From RUG563 sp045590215 (GTDB taxonomy: Bacteria; Bacillota; Clostridia; Christensenellales; Aristaeellaceae): a stretch of DNA of 28,187 bases. The DNA lies in contig JAZNQO010000012.1 in the NCBI GenBank assembly GCA_045590215.1, forward strand, positions 1 to 28,187, written 5' to 3'. A program made the translations under genes and the position numbers. Shown here piece by piece: positions 1 to 6,902 of the stretch. Each line of letters opens with the position of its first letter. Position 1 is the first letter of the stretch. The notes under the pieces are model-generated. The model worked only from the letters and a program-made list of their open reading frames with translations, was not told where the DNA came from and searched no databases.

Positions 1-20
1 CATTGAAAACTGATACGATT

Positions 21-136
<116 letters not shown>

Positions 137-144
137 TTCCAATA

Positions 145-170
145 GGAAACGAGGATCAAATCTCGTTTCC
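145..170 (+). other. 5S-tRNA spacer hairpin
   Basis: GGAAACGAG (145-153) and CTCGTTTCC (162-170) form a perfect 9-bp stem with an 8-nt loop. It lies between the 5S rRNA and tRNA-Asn and has no following T-run, so it is more likely an RNA-processing structure of the rRNA-tRNA transcript than a terminator. That role is inference. Confidence 0.6.
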
Positions 171-176
171 GCAATT

Positions 177-251
<75 letters not shown>

Positions 252-256
252 AACAT

Positions 257-283
257 AAAGCAGGTCAACGACCTGCTTTTTTG
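257..283 (+). terminator. rRNA operon intrinsic terminator
   Basis: AAAGCAGGT (257-265) pairs with ACCTGCTTT (271-279) around a 5-nt loop, and the 3' arm runs into a T tract. It lies 6 nt after the tRNA CCA end and closes the rRNA-tRNA transcript. Confidence 0.92.
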
Positions 284-303
284 TTATCCAATTCGAAGGC
301 TTG

Positions 304-470
304 GCATGAAATCATCCATAGGATGTATGAAATCATCTTCGATGATGAAATCCGCTTCGATGGCAGATGAGTGAAGCGGGAAGGCAAAATGTAAAATTTT
401 CTGTTAGGGGCAAAGATGAATTGACAATAAACAAACAGGAGAATTAAAATAAGAGAAAATAATTCTCTAT
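304..470. repeat. Repeat-like non-coding stretch of short palindromes
   Basis: The 379 bp between tRNA-Asn and the gene at 631 hold no convincing gene. Visible structure is a run of small palindromes: CATCC-ATA-GGATG (313-325), ATCATC-TTC-GATGAT (332-346), CCGCTTC...GAAGCGG (352-358/373-379) and AGAGAA-AATAA-TTCTCT (452-468), with TGAAATC-like phrases repeating at the start. The modular look suggests a dispersed intergenic repeat of the genome, but only one copy is in the window. The rest, 470-617, shows nothing recognisable. Confidence 0.45.
421..450 (+). promoter_or_regulatory. Candidate sigma-A promoter upstream of the 631 gene
   Basis: A consensus -35 TTGACA (421-426) is followed after 18 bp by TAAAAT (445-450). 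Transcription from here would give the gene at 631 a leader of about 170 nt, beginning near the AGAGAA/TTCTCT hairpin. It lies inside the repeat-like stretch, so it could instead belong to that repeat. Confidence 0.45.
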
Positions 471-630
471 CGCCATATGAACGAAACGAGAAGGCATGGT
501 ACAGCATGGTCATGATTTGGAAATGCTGATGTCAAGTAAACTTTCGGGAAGACCATATAAAGAGTACAGCCGTTCCAAATTTATTTTGAAAGCATATCAA
601 ATACCGAAATAGCATACAGGAGGCCAGTCC

Positions 631-1080
631 ATGAAAATCTTATTTTACTTCTTGCAAATTATGCTGTTGCTGCTTAACTTATGTGTAAATAATCAAAACG
701 GAATTTCGGACGAGCATCAACTTGTTGGTTCTTGGGCGATTTATGCCGGCGGCACGCTCGCCCCGGAACTGATGGTGTTTTCAAGCGATGGCTCCGGCAA
801 GGGGTACGGTTTCACAGATGATTACGAGGAAACATGGCTGACCGGAGAAGCTTTTGACCCCTCTTTTATTGATGAAAAATTGGCCTTTTCCTGGCAGGCG
901 GAGCCGCAGAACGAAACGGAGCTTTTCGTTCTGACCATCTATTATGAAAACGGCACAAATGAAACATACCAGGCTATGATCGAAAGCAATGTTGACGGAA
1001 CGAATTTTCTTGGATTATCGCTTTTTGCTTATGATTCAGGAGCCACATGGATAAAAATACCCTTGGACCCGCAGGATTGA
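631..1080 (+). CDS. Small secreted or membrane-anchored protein of unknown function
   Basis: 149 aa. AGGAGG (618-623) sits 7 nt before the ATG, which fixes the start. Residues 3-18 form a hydrophobic signal or anchor segment. A Cys at 18 follows Leu-Asn-Leu, a poor lipobox, so lipoprotein modification is doubtful. The mature part is acidic and rich in aromatic and Gly residues (GSWAIYAGG; later SDGSGKGYGF). It has alternating polar/hydrophobic strands, resembling small lipocalin-like beta-barrel proteins that test a signal outside the cell. That fold is a guess from pattern only. The gene is monocistronic: it is preceded by non-coding DNA and followed by a terminator. I do not recognise a family. 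Confidence 0.75.
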   Translation: MKILFYFLQIMLLLLNLCVNNQNGISDEHQLVGSWAIYAGGTLAPELMVFSSDGSGKGYGFTDDYEETWLTGEAFDPSFIDEKLAFSWQAEPQNETELFVLTIYYENGTNETYQAMIESNVDGTNFLGLSLFAYDSGATWIKIPLDPQD

Positions 1081-1130
1081 CGGCAAAACAATCCCTTTGA
1101 AGAAGCGAATATTCTGTTTCTTCAAGGAAC

Positions 1131-1162
1131 AAAAACAGCGAACGATATCGTCCGCTGTTTTT
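1131..1162. terminator. Bidirectional terminator between convergent genes
   Basis: AAAAACAGCG (1131-1140) pairs with CGCTGTTTTT (1153-1162), giving a T tract on either strand. It sits between the plus-strand gene ending at 1080 and the minus-strand gene ending at 1176, so it can serve both. A second hairpin, CCTTTGAAGAA against TTCTTCAAGG with a one-base bulge, lies just before it at about 1093-1127. Confidence 0.85.
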
Positions 1163-1175
1163 ATTAACAAACCTT

Positions 1176-2063
1176 TTATTTCTTTCGATACAAAAGCTCC
1201 AGCTTGCTCATCATATCTTCCAGCACGAAGCGGCTGTCCACATATTCATACACCCGGATGAGGGGGCCTTCCGTTTGGAGGGTGGTAGCGGTGTCCGGCT
1301 GAATGAGGGGGGCAATCATGTCCCGGTAGCGGCCGCAGCTTTCGTCCATGGCCACGCCCACCGCCGGATTATCCCCCAGCGTCCAGCTTTCCCCGGCTGT
1401 CCAGCCGGCAAATTTGGAGCGGTTATACTGCTCCATGTTTTCGAACAGATGCTGGCCGATTTTGCCGCAGGGATAAATGCGCCGCTGAATTTCCGCCAGG
1501 CTGATACGCATGGTGCCATACACATTGGAGGGGATCAGCCATAATTTCACGCCGCTTTGCAGCACAAAATTGGCCGCTTCAATATCGTTGCCGGCATTGA
1601 ATTCACGGAAGGGCACCTTTTCTGTTCCCGGCTGATGGCAGCCAATCCACACCACCGTCATTTTGTCCATAATGTCCGGGCATTCTTTCAATGCCCGCGC
1701 CACGTTCGTGATAGCCCCAAGGCAGAGGACAAACAGCGGCTTTTCCTCTGGCCGAAGGGCTTCCTGAATCAAAAATTCCACGGCAGGGGAGGGCGCATCG
1801 TTCATTGCTACAGCCAGCGGCCCGTCTTCCCCCATGAAATGGGAAACGTCCATCTCCATGCAGCGAAGCACCGTTTTGATTTCGTCAAAGCTGCGCTGTA
1901 CCGTGCCCCTTTCCCCGAAATGCTCCGCCACAAGGGCACGGATATCGAATTTTTTCGTCATCAACGCCTGCGCAATGGCAAAAGGATCATCCGCCTCGCA
2001 AGCGGCATCCGTATCCACGATCAGCCGGATTTTCTTATACTCCGGCACGTCGTATTGCAGCAT
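1176..2063 (-). CDS. Nucleoside hydrolase (inosine/uridine-preferring family)
   Basis: 295 aa. This family hydrolyses the N-glycosidic bond of nucleosides to ribose and free base for purine/pyrimidine salvage, using a Ca2+ held by an N-terminal Asp cluster. That cluster is seen as DTDAACEADD (residues 17-26), a variant of the usual DTDPGxDD. A central FNAGNDIEAA segment matches the family's ribose-binding EFN...D-EAA region, and GDNPAVGVAMD is the C-terminal active-site strand. Start choice: the ATG at 2072 would abut AAAGGA directly, whereas the ATG at 2063 has it at a normal 8-nt spacing, so 2063 is preferred. It lies about 100 bp downstream of the histidine kinase on the same strand. The substrate cannot be read from sequence. 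Confidence 0.85.
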   Translation of the reverse strand: MLQYDVPEYKKIRLIVDTDAACEADDPFAIAQALMTKKFDIRALVAEHFGERGTVQRSFDEIKTVLRCMEMDVSHFMGEDGPLAVAMNDAPSPAVEFLIQEALRPEEKPLFVLCLGAITNVARALKECPDIMDKMTVVWIGCHQPGTEKVPFREFNAGNDIEAANFVLQSGVKLWLIPSNVYGTMRISLAEIQRRIYPCGKIGQHLFENMEQYNRSKFAGWTAGESWTLGDNPAVGVAMDESCGRYRDMIAPLIQPDTATTLQTEGPLIRVYEYVDSRFVLEDMMSKLELLYRKK

Positions 2064-2167
2064 GGTTCCCATCCTTTCATTGGCGGTTTATGCTTTGTTG
2101 CTTTGTATCAGTATATCACGGAGGCTGTTTCGCACAATAAGAGAAGCCTTTTCTGATTTTCGGCAGT

Positions 2168-3202
2168 TTACGCCGATTTCAGCAGCACGGTGAAGCAGGT
2201 GCCCATGTCCTGCCTGTTTTCAACGGCAATTTCGCCGCTGCAGGCGTTCAGGATGCGTTTCACCAGCGCAAGCCCAAGGCCGTTGCCCGATTGGCGATGG
2301 GAGCTGTCCGCCTGAAAGAACTTATCGAAAATATGCTCCTGATCCTCGGGGGAAATGCCGGGGCCTTCGTCCTCGATGGTGAAAAGAATGCCGGTTTCTG
2401 TTTGGTTCAGCCGCAGGCGAAGCAGGCCGCTCTGCCGGTTAAACTTGATGGCGTTGCCGATCAGATTGCTCCAGACGTTGAACATCAGATTTTCATTGCC
2501 GCAGTAAATTACGTCGTCCAGTTCCACGTCCAGCTCGATATCCTTTTCCGTCCACTGATTTTCAAACAGCATCAGGGCTTTACGGATTTGCTCGTCCAAT
2601 TGATAGGGCTTGGCGATGCCGGGGATTTGCTGGTTCTCGATTTTGGACAGCAGCAGCACGTTGCCGATCAACCCCGAAAGCCGCTGGGTGTTCAGCAGGA
2701 TTTTTTCCACATATTCCTCCTGGTCCGGGCTCATATGGGCGGTGTCCTGCAAAAGCATGGCATAGCCTTCGATGGCGGTGATGGGGGTTTTGAATTCGTG
2801 GGACACGTTGGACACAAAATCCGATTGCAGCACTTCCGTGGCGTCCAGCGCCCTCACCATCAGGTTGAAATTCTGGTTGATTTCTTCCATATCCCGGATT
2901 TTGGATTTGGTGGGCAGCTGAATTTTGAAATTCCCTCCGGCCACCTGCCGCATGGCACCGCCCAGCCTGCGGATGGGGGACAGCACCCAGCGGTTCAGAT
3001 AAAAGGAAATGCCGGCGGTGATGGTGGAGCACATGAGCACCGCAAAAAAGGGCAGCAGCGTATCGTTTGAAATATCAAAGAGCTTATCTAAAATGACGAT
3101 CAGAACGAGGGAAACCCCGGTGGCGATGCAAAATTCAATCAGGATGGCCATCCAATAATAGGTGCGGATGCCAAGGAGGGAGCCTTTTTTCTTTTCCTTC
3201 AT
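2168..3202 (-). CDS. Sensor histidine kinase, short-loop two-TM type
   Basis: 344 aa. Order: TM1 (about 16-38), an outside loop of only about 10 residues, TM2 (about 49-70), HAMP (about 71-122), the HisKA dimerisation helix with phospho-acceptor H135 in SNVSHEFKTP, then the HATPase domain with N-box N250 (SNLIGNAIKFN), G1 DEGPGI (278-283), F-box FDKFFQAD and G2 GNGLGLAL. All catalytic elements are present. The missing sensor domain suggests that the signal is read within or next to the membrane. Its ATG overlaps the response-regulator stop by 4 bp, so the pair is translationally coupled. It autophosphorylates and passes phosphate to that regulator; the stimulus is unknown. Confidence 0.95.
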   Translation of the reverse strand: MKEKKKGSLLGIRTYYWMAILIEFCIATGVSLVLIVILDKLFDISNDTLLPFFAVLMCSTITAGISFYLNRWVLSPIRRLGGAMRQVAGGNFKIQLPTKSKIRDMEEINQNFNLMVRALDATEVLQSDFVSNVSHEFKTPITAIEGYAMLLQDTAHMSPDQEEYVEKILLNTQRLSGLIGNVLLLSKIENQQIPGIAKPYQLDEQIRKALMLFENQWTEKDIELDVELDDVIYCGNENLMFNVWSNLIGNAIKFNRQSGLLRLRLNQTETGILFTIEDEGPGISPEDQEHIFDKFFQADSSHRQSGNGLGLALVKRILNACSGEIAVENRQDMGTCFTVLLKSA

Positions 3203-3870
3203 GCTTTTACCACCTTAAAGCCCACGCCCCGCAGGGTGACGATTTTGAAATCCGGGTTATCCTTGAACCTCTCCCGCAGCCTGCCGATATGCACGTCGAT
3301 GGTGTGCAGCTCGGAGCCGGAGGGATAGCCCCATATTTCGTCCATGAGTTGCTGGCGTGTGAAAATTTTGCCGGGATAGGCCGCCATTTTGTACAGCAGC
3401 ATAAATTCCTTCTGGGGCAGAATCATGCTTTCGCCGTTTCGGGATACGGTGAGCGAATCGCACTCCATCAACGTTTCGCCGATTTTCTGCTTGCGCTCGT
3501 TATTCATTTCCGCCCGGCGCAGCAATGCTTTCACCCGCAGCACCATTTCGTTTACGTTGATGGGCTTCACCATATAATCGTCCGCCCCGGAGGAAAAGCC
3601 GGTGCTGATGTCGTCAAAGCTGCCCTTGGCCGTAATCATCAAAATGGGCATGGCCGGGCTTTGCTCCCGGATGTGCTGCGCCAAGGTATAGCCGTCCATC
3701 TGCGGCATCATAATATCGGAAATCACCAGGTCCACATAATCTTTTTCCAGATAGGCAAGTGCTTCCTTTCCGTTGGCAACGCCCACGGTGGTGTAGCCAT
3801 ATTTATTCAGTACCCGTTCAAACAGCTGGCGCAGTTCGCTGTTATCTTCCGCAATGAGAATCTTAAACAT
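3199..3870 (-). CDS. OmpR/PhoB-family response regulator
   Basis: 223 aa. The N-terminal receiver domain has the acidic pocket E8-D9, phospho-acceptor D52 (LVISDIMMPQMDG), switch T80 and K102 (DYMVKPIN). The C-terminal winged-helix DNA-binding domain (about 125-221) has the typical IWGYPSGSELHTIDVHIGRLRERF and the terminal LRGVGFKV. An AAAGGGG ribosome site precedes the ATG. It is the first gene of a two-gene operon with the kinase and is divergent from a DegV gene. The intergenic region has a TTGCAT-N17-TATGCT promoter for this operon and an array of 11-bp-phased direct repeats, the typical geometry of OmpR-family sites. Autoregulation and control of the DegV gene are therefore plausible (inference). 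Confidence 0.96.
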   Translation of the reverse strand: MFKILIAEDNSELRQLFERVLNKYGYTTVGVANGKEALAYLEKDYVDLVISDIMMPQMDGYTLAQHIREQSPAMPILMITAKGSFDDISTGFSSGADDYMVKPINVNEMVLRVKALLRRAEMNNERKQKIGETLMECDSLTVSRNGESMILPQKEFMLLYKMAAYPGKIFTRQQLMDEIWGYPSGSELHTIDVHIGRLRERFKDNPDFKIVTLRGVGFKVVKA

Positions 3871-3903
3871 GGAAAGCCCCTTTCTGTTTCTCTATGTACC
3901 CAT

Positions 3904-3932
3904 AGCATATCAAAAGATGCACCGGGATGCAA
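3904..3932 (-). promoter_or_regulatory. Promoter of the two-component operon
   Basis: Read on the minus strand, TTGCAT (3932-3927), a 17-bp spacer and TATGCT (3909-3904) precede the response-regulator ATG by about 34 bp, with AAAGGGG between. Good match to sigma-A spacing. Confidence 0.6.
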
Positions 3933-3952
3933 GGAAAACTGTGCGATGGAAA

Positions 3953-3993
3953 AATTCAACAAAAGTTGAATTAAAGTTGAAGATAAGTTGCAA
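3953..3993. promoter_or_regulatory. Operator-like array: three 11-bp-phased direct repeats plus a dyad
   Basis: AAGTTGAA (3963-3970), AAGTTGAA (3974-3981) and AAGTTGCA (3985-3992) start exactly 11 bp apart. The first copy also forms an 8-bp inverted repeat, AATTCAAC (3953-3960) with GTTGAATT (3965-3972). The array ends 10 bp before the TATAAT of the DegV gene. OmpR-family regulators characteristically bind tandem half-sites one helical turn apart. The adjacent response regulator is the obvious candidate ligand. Confidence 0.65.
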
Positions 3994-4002
3994 AAAGGGT
4001 GA

Positions 4003-4008
4003 TATAAT
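4003..4008 (+). promoter_or_regulatory. -10 element of the DegV gene
   Basis: A perfect TATAAT lies 44 bp before the DegV ATG. No good -35 exists at 16-18 bp; TTGAAG at 3977-3982 has a 20-bp spacer. A strong -10, a poor -35 and an adjoining repeat array fit an activator-dependent promoter. Confidence 0.6.
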
Positions 4009-4052
4009 GAATATGTGGAAATATATCTTTTTTGATAAGGAGCATCAGTATC

Positions 4053-4904
4053 ATGATCAAAATCATTTCGGACAGCACCAGCGATTTGTCTCAAGAGCTG
4101 CTGACACGTTATGATATTGAAATTGCCCCCCTGCATATTATCCTGGGGGAGGAAAGCTATCGGGACGGCATGGATATCACCCCGGACCGGATTTACGCAT
4201 GGGCGCAGGAAAACAAGACCGTGCCCAAGACGGCAGCCTGCGCACAGGAGCAGGTGAAAAAAATGCTGCAAAAGCATTTGCAGGAGGGTCATGAGGTCAT
4301 CTGCTTTACCATCTCTTCCTCCATGTCGTCCACCTATAACGTGATGGTGAACGCCGTGAAGGAGCTGGGCGCAGAAGATAAGGTGACGGTATGGGATTCC
4401 GAAAGCCTGTCCACAGGCGTTGGATTGCAGGTGGTTTATGCGGCAGAAATGATAAAAAGCGGTAAAACCCGGCAGGAAATCGAAAAAGAACTGAAAGAAA
4501 TTCGCGGAAGGGTCAGTGCGTCCTTTGTGGTGGATACCCTTGTGTATCTGCACAGGGGCGGCCGCTGCAGCGGCGTTTCGGCCATGCTGGGCACCACGCT
4601 GAAATTGCATCCCCAGATTAACGTGGTGGAGGGCAGAATGCAGCCGGGGAAAAAATACCGGGGCAAGATGCACAAAGTAGTGGCCGATTATGCGGAAGAC
4701 CAGCTGGAGGAAATGAAAAAAGCCCGGAAAAGGATCGTCTTTGTTACCCATTCCGGCTGCGACCAGAAAGTGATTGATGCGGCGGTGGATGCGGTACGCT
4801 CCCTGAACCATTTCAGCGAAATCCATGTGACCAGAGCCGGCGGCGTGATCTCCAGCCATTGCGGCCCCGGCACGCTGGGTGTTTTGTATGTAAGGGGAGA
4901 ATGA
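4053..4904 (+). CDS. DegV family fatty-acid-binding protein
   Basis: 283 aa, usual length for the family. DegV/FakB proteins bind a fatty acid in a two-domain fold; FakB members present it to the FakA kinase for phosphorylation and entry into phospholipid synthesis. Seen: the N-terminal DSTSDL (7-12), ISSSMSSTYN in the first domain, the family signature DTLVYLHRGGRC, and the C-terminal SSHCGPGTLGV that closes the pocket. The start is the ATG at 4053, 10 nt after AAGGAG (4037-4042), rather than an upstream in-frame TTG at 4032. It stands alone, divergent from the two-component operon, behind a TATAAT and the repeat array. No FakA gene is nearby, so its exact lipid role is open. Confidence 0.93.
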   Translation: MIKIISDSTSDLSQELLTRYDIEIAPLHIILGEESYRDGMDITPDRIYAWAQENKTVPKTAACAQEQVKKMLQKHLQEGHEVICFTISSSMSSTYNVMVNAVKELGAEDKVTVWDSESLSTGVGLQVVYAAEMIKSGKTRQEIEKELKEIRGRVSASFVVDTLVYLHRGGRCSGVSAMLGTTLKLHPQINVVEGRMQPGKKYRGKMHKVVADYAEDQLEEMKKARKRIVFVTHSGCDQKVIDAAVDAVRSLNHFSEIHVTRAGGVISSHCGPGTLGVLYVRGE

Positions 4905-4928
4905 CGGGGAATCATTTGGAGCACGGAG

Positions 4929-5333
4929 CAGGGAACTGCTTGTTCCCTGTACGATGAGGCAGGGCTTACGCAGCCCCTGTACCCCACGGCAGGGAGTTCC
5001 TCCCTGCACCCGGCATGCGAAAATACAACTGTTATCTGTGCAATATTTTCCCCATGTTGCATAAGGAACGAACAGAAATATCGCTACGGGTACAATAAAG
5101 ATACACAAAATGGCGAGAGAGAAAGCATGCTTTCTCCTTCGCCATTTTGCATATTTTTTTCGGACGCTAAAGCATCCGGCAGTAGTGCCCGTGCGGCCGG
5201 GCCGCTGCCACCTCGCAAAGTTACAATATTTCCTCTGCTGAAAATCTCTGCGTGTAACAAGTAACAGCGGCACATTTTCTGCTCTGCCCATATAGCCCTA
5301 TCCGCAGGATGGGCGCAGGGACGTTTGTCCCTG
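4929..5333. repeat. Four related GCAGGGA...TCCCTG hairpin units
   Basis: The 469-bp gap between the DegV gene and the MerR gene has no convincing gene. It holds repeated hairpins of one design, CAGGG-xx-loop-xx-CCCTG: CAGGGAAC/GTTCCCTG (4929-4949), CAGGGCT/AGCCCCTG (4960-4979), GCAGGGAG/CTCCCTGC (4989-5007), and, detached, CAGGGAC/GTCCCTG (5316-5333). The first three sit about 30 bp apart with similar TGTAC or GCACC tails. The inner two base pairs differ but covary. They look like a small dispersed palindromic repeat. A GCGGCC-G-GGCCGC palindrome lies near 5195. Confidence 0.6.
5107..5148. terminator. 42-nt near-perfect palindrome, possible bidirectional terminator
   Basis: AAAATGGCGA at the left pairs with TTCGCCATTTT at the right. 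Inside it GAGAAAG-CATG-CTTTCTC forms a second perfect stem, with only a GA/C interruption. A T-rich run follows (5154-5160) on the plus strand. Placed between convergent genes (DegV ending 4904, MerR ending 5374), it could terminate either, but the distance from both ends is large. Confidence 0.45.
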
Positions 5334-5373
5334 TCCGGCGTTTCCGGCTTAACAGCGGCAAGCTGAAATTTGC

Positions 5374-6102
5374 TTATTTTCTGCAATAGGCTTCCACGGC
5401 GTTAGAGATAAACGCTGCTGTGCCGTCGCCGTGCTTATCCATGTTGTTTTTGAAGCGTTCATCGGCCACATACATTTGCCCAAGGCCTGCCAATATCTCG
5501 TTTGTGCAGCGGTAGTAGTTTTCGGTGATATGGTTTTGCAGCTGCTGCACAAGGCTTTGTGCCTCGGTGGAGGCGGGGGTTTTTCCGTTTTTCATGCACA
5601 GCGCAAAATCCGCCATGATGCGGTCCATTCCTTTGGCAAGGTCGTTCTGTTTCTTTGCGGAATGATGCTTGGTTTTTTCTTCGTACTGCTTGTATGCGTC
5701 GGTTTTACCCCATCTTTCCTGTGCCTCGGCCTTGTATTTTTCAAAGTCGCTGTTGTCAAATGCGTGCATAACATTTTCTCCTTTCATGGCGTTGTCAATG
5801 GCGGAAATCAGCCTTTCCAGCCGTTCTTTCTTGAGGGTAAGCAGGTGCTTTTGCTCTTTCAGTGCGTCGTTTTTGCTGTAAGACTGGGATGATAAAATCT
5901 CGCCGATGCTTTTCAGAGAAAAATCAAGTTCACGGTAGAAAAGGATTTCCTGCATTCGCAGCAGGGAGTTTTCGTCATAATAGCGATAACCGGTGAACTT
6001 GTCCACATCGGCCGGCTCCAACAGCCCTATTTCGTCATAGTAATGCAGTGTGCGCACGCTTACGCCCGTGAATTGAGCAAAGTCCCGAACCAACATCCGC
6101 AT
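5374..6102 (-). CDS. MerR-family regulator with TipAS ligand domain
   Basis: 242 aa. The N-terminal MerR winged helix-turn-helix (about 3-70) has the hallmark FTGVSVRTLHYYDEIGLLEP and TGYRYYDE. A linker coiled coil rich in Lys/Leu/Glu (about 75-105) follows, then a C-terminal all-helical TipAS-type domain (about 120-240) with ERWGKTDAYKQYEEKT and NNMDKHGDGTAAFISNAVEAYC. TipAS domains capture antibiotic-like or other small molecules. The start is the ATG at 6102, five bases after GAGGTGA; an upstream GTG at 6132 lies in the promoter and is rejected. The promoter has the 19-bp spacer and dyad typical of MerR-activated promoters, so autoregulation is likely. No efflux or target gene is adjacent. 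Confidence 0.93.
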   Translation of the reverse strand: MRMLVRDFAQFTGVSVRTLHYYDEIGLLEPADVDKFTGYRYYDENSLLRMQEILFYRELDFSLKSIGEILSSQSYSKNDALKEQKHLLTLKKERLERLISAIDNAMKGENVMHAFDNSDFEKYKAEAQERWGKTDAYKQYEEKTKHHSAKKQNDLAKGMDRIMADFALCMKNGKTPASTEAQSLVQQLQNHITENYYRCTNEILAGLGQMYVADERFKNNMDKHGDGTAAFISNAVEAYCRK

Positions 6103-6123
6103 TTTTATCACCTCACAAAACAG

Positions 6124-6154
6124 AGTATACACTATGACGGAACGTGAGAGTCAA
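6124..6154 (-). promoter_or_regulatory. MerR-type promoter with 19-bp spacer and operator dyad
   Basis: On the minus strand TTGACT (6154-6149), a 19-bp spacer and TATACT (6129-6124). The spacer holds an imperfect dyad, ACTCTCACG-TTC-CGTCATAGT, with 7 of 9 positions matching. Over-long spacers with a centred dyad are the established mark of MerR-activated promoters, where the regulator untwists DNA. The predicted start lies only about 15 nt before the ATG. Confidence 0.8.
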
Positions 6155-6156
6155 GC

Positions 6157-6192
6157 GAAAATAAAAGCTGCGTCAATATTTGCGACGCAGCT
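6157..6192 (-). terminator. Terminator of the secreted-protein gene
   Basis: Read on the minus strand, AGCTGCGTC (6192-6184) and GACGCAGCT (6174-6166) form a 9-bp stem with a 9-nt loop, followed by TTTATTTT. It ends directly against the -35 box of the MerR gene, insulating the two units. Confidence 0.85.
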
Positions 6193-6225
6193 GCTTTTTG
6201 TGGGCGTTGGCCCTGATGATGCTTG

Positions 6226-6861
6226 TTATTCTGCCACGGCGAAGGTCGCCATAGCGGCCAGCACATCGGTGTAAAACGCATTGAGAATTTCTTCGCCCAG
6301 CATGTCAACAGTGGTCAGGTTAGCCACATAGAGCTTCGTGCCTTTGAGCAAAAACAGCTGATCCACGCTGGCGGACAAGCCGTTGATATTGCAAACGCCG
6401 GACAGCGAGATAAATTCATTTTCGCCAAGGGTCAAAGGCTCGCCTTCCTGGGTGAATTCAATGGTGGGCATTTGGAGGACGATCTGCTGCTTGAACTGGG
6501 GAATCATCAGGCTCACGAAAAGCTCTTCGGTGAGCTCTATGCCCATATCGACCATGGTCAGCACCAGATTATTGGCATAGGGCGAAATAGCCACGGCCAT
6601 ATTGGCCCCGGCAAACTGGGGCTTCAGCTCGTTCAGCACATCGGCGTTGGTGCCCGTGAAAGTCATTTCACCGTTTTCGTAGGCGGCGATGTAAGTGTCA
6701 ATATTGTTATTGTCCACCACCAGCCACTGGGCAGGCACGGCAATGGAAAAGCCCATTTCGGTGTTGGTATACAGCTGGGTTTGGGCGGCATCTTCCGCCA
6801 TGGCAGGTACGCCCATTACCATCAGGCACAGAGCCATCAGCAAAGCCATCATTTTCTTCAT
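6226..6861 (-). CDS. Secreted protein of unknown function, PsbP/DcrB-like pattern
   Basis: 211 aa. A clear Sec signal peptide: MKKMM then a Leu/Met-rich core and AMA, with cleavage after about residue 22. The mature start, TNTEMGFSIAVPAQWLVVD, has the look of small secreted proteins that begin with a fold-defining 'GFSI-x-P-x-W' strand, as in PsbP/DcrB-like proteins; I infer this from pattern only. The remainder is acidic, with no Cys in a catalytic setting and no repeats. AAGGAG lies 9-10 nt before the ATG. It is a single-gene unit with a consensus promoter (6903-6931) and its own terminator, so expression is probably high. Substrate and role are unknown. Confidence 0.85.
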   Translation of the reverse strand: MKKMMALLMALCLMVMGVPAMAEDAAQTQLYTNTEMGFSIAVPAQWLVVDNNNIDTYIAAYENGEMTFTGTNADVLNELKPQFAGANMAVAISPYANNLVLTMVDMGIELTEELFVSLMIPQFKQQIVLQMPTIEFTQEGEPLTLGENEFISLSGVCNINGLSASVDQLFLLKGTKLYVANLTTVDMLGEEILNAFYTDVLAAMATFAVAE

Positions 6862-6902
6862 TGGTTGTCAACTCCTTAAAATATACTCGAAATATAAGCA
6901 TT

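Noticed and set aside
265..513. Minus-strand 82-aa reading frame
   Set aside because: It lies over the tRNA terminator and the palindromic repeat-like stretch, has no ribosome-binding site and has a low-complexity Phe/Leu/Ser composition.
586..615. TTGAAA-N18-TAGCAT as promoter of the 631 gene
   Set aside because: Transcription would start inside the AGGAGG ribosome site, leaving no usable leader.
2064..2167. Separate promoter for the nucleoside hydrolase
   Set aside because: Only weak matches were seen (a TATACT with a TTGTGC at 16 bp), not enough to list; read-through from the kinase operon is equally possible.
3807..5291. Long minus-strand frame of 494 codons over the DegV gene
   Set aside because: Antisense shadow of DegV and the adjacent gap; rich in His/Gln/Phe as expected from the reverse of a GC-biased gene; no ribosome site.
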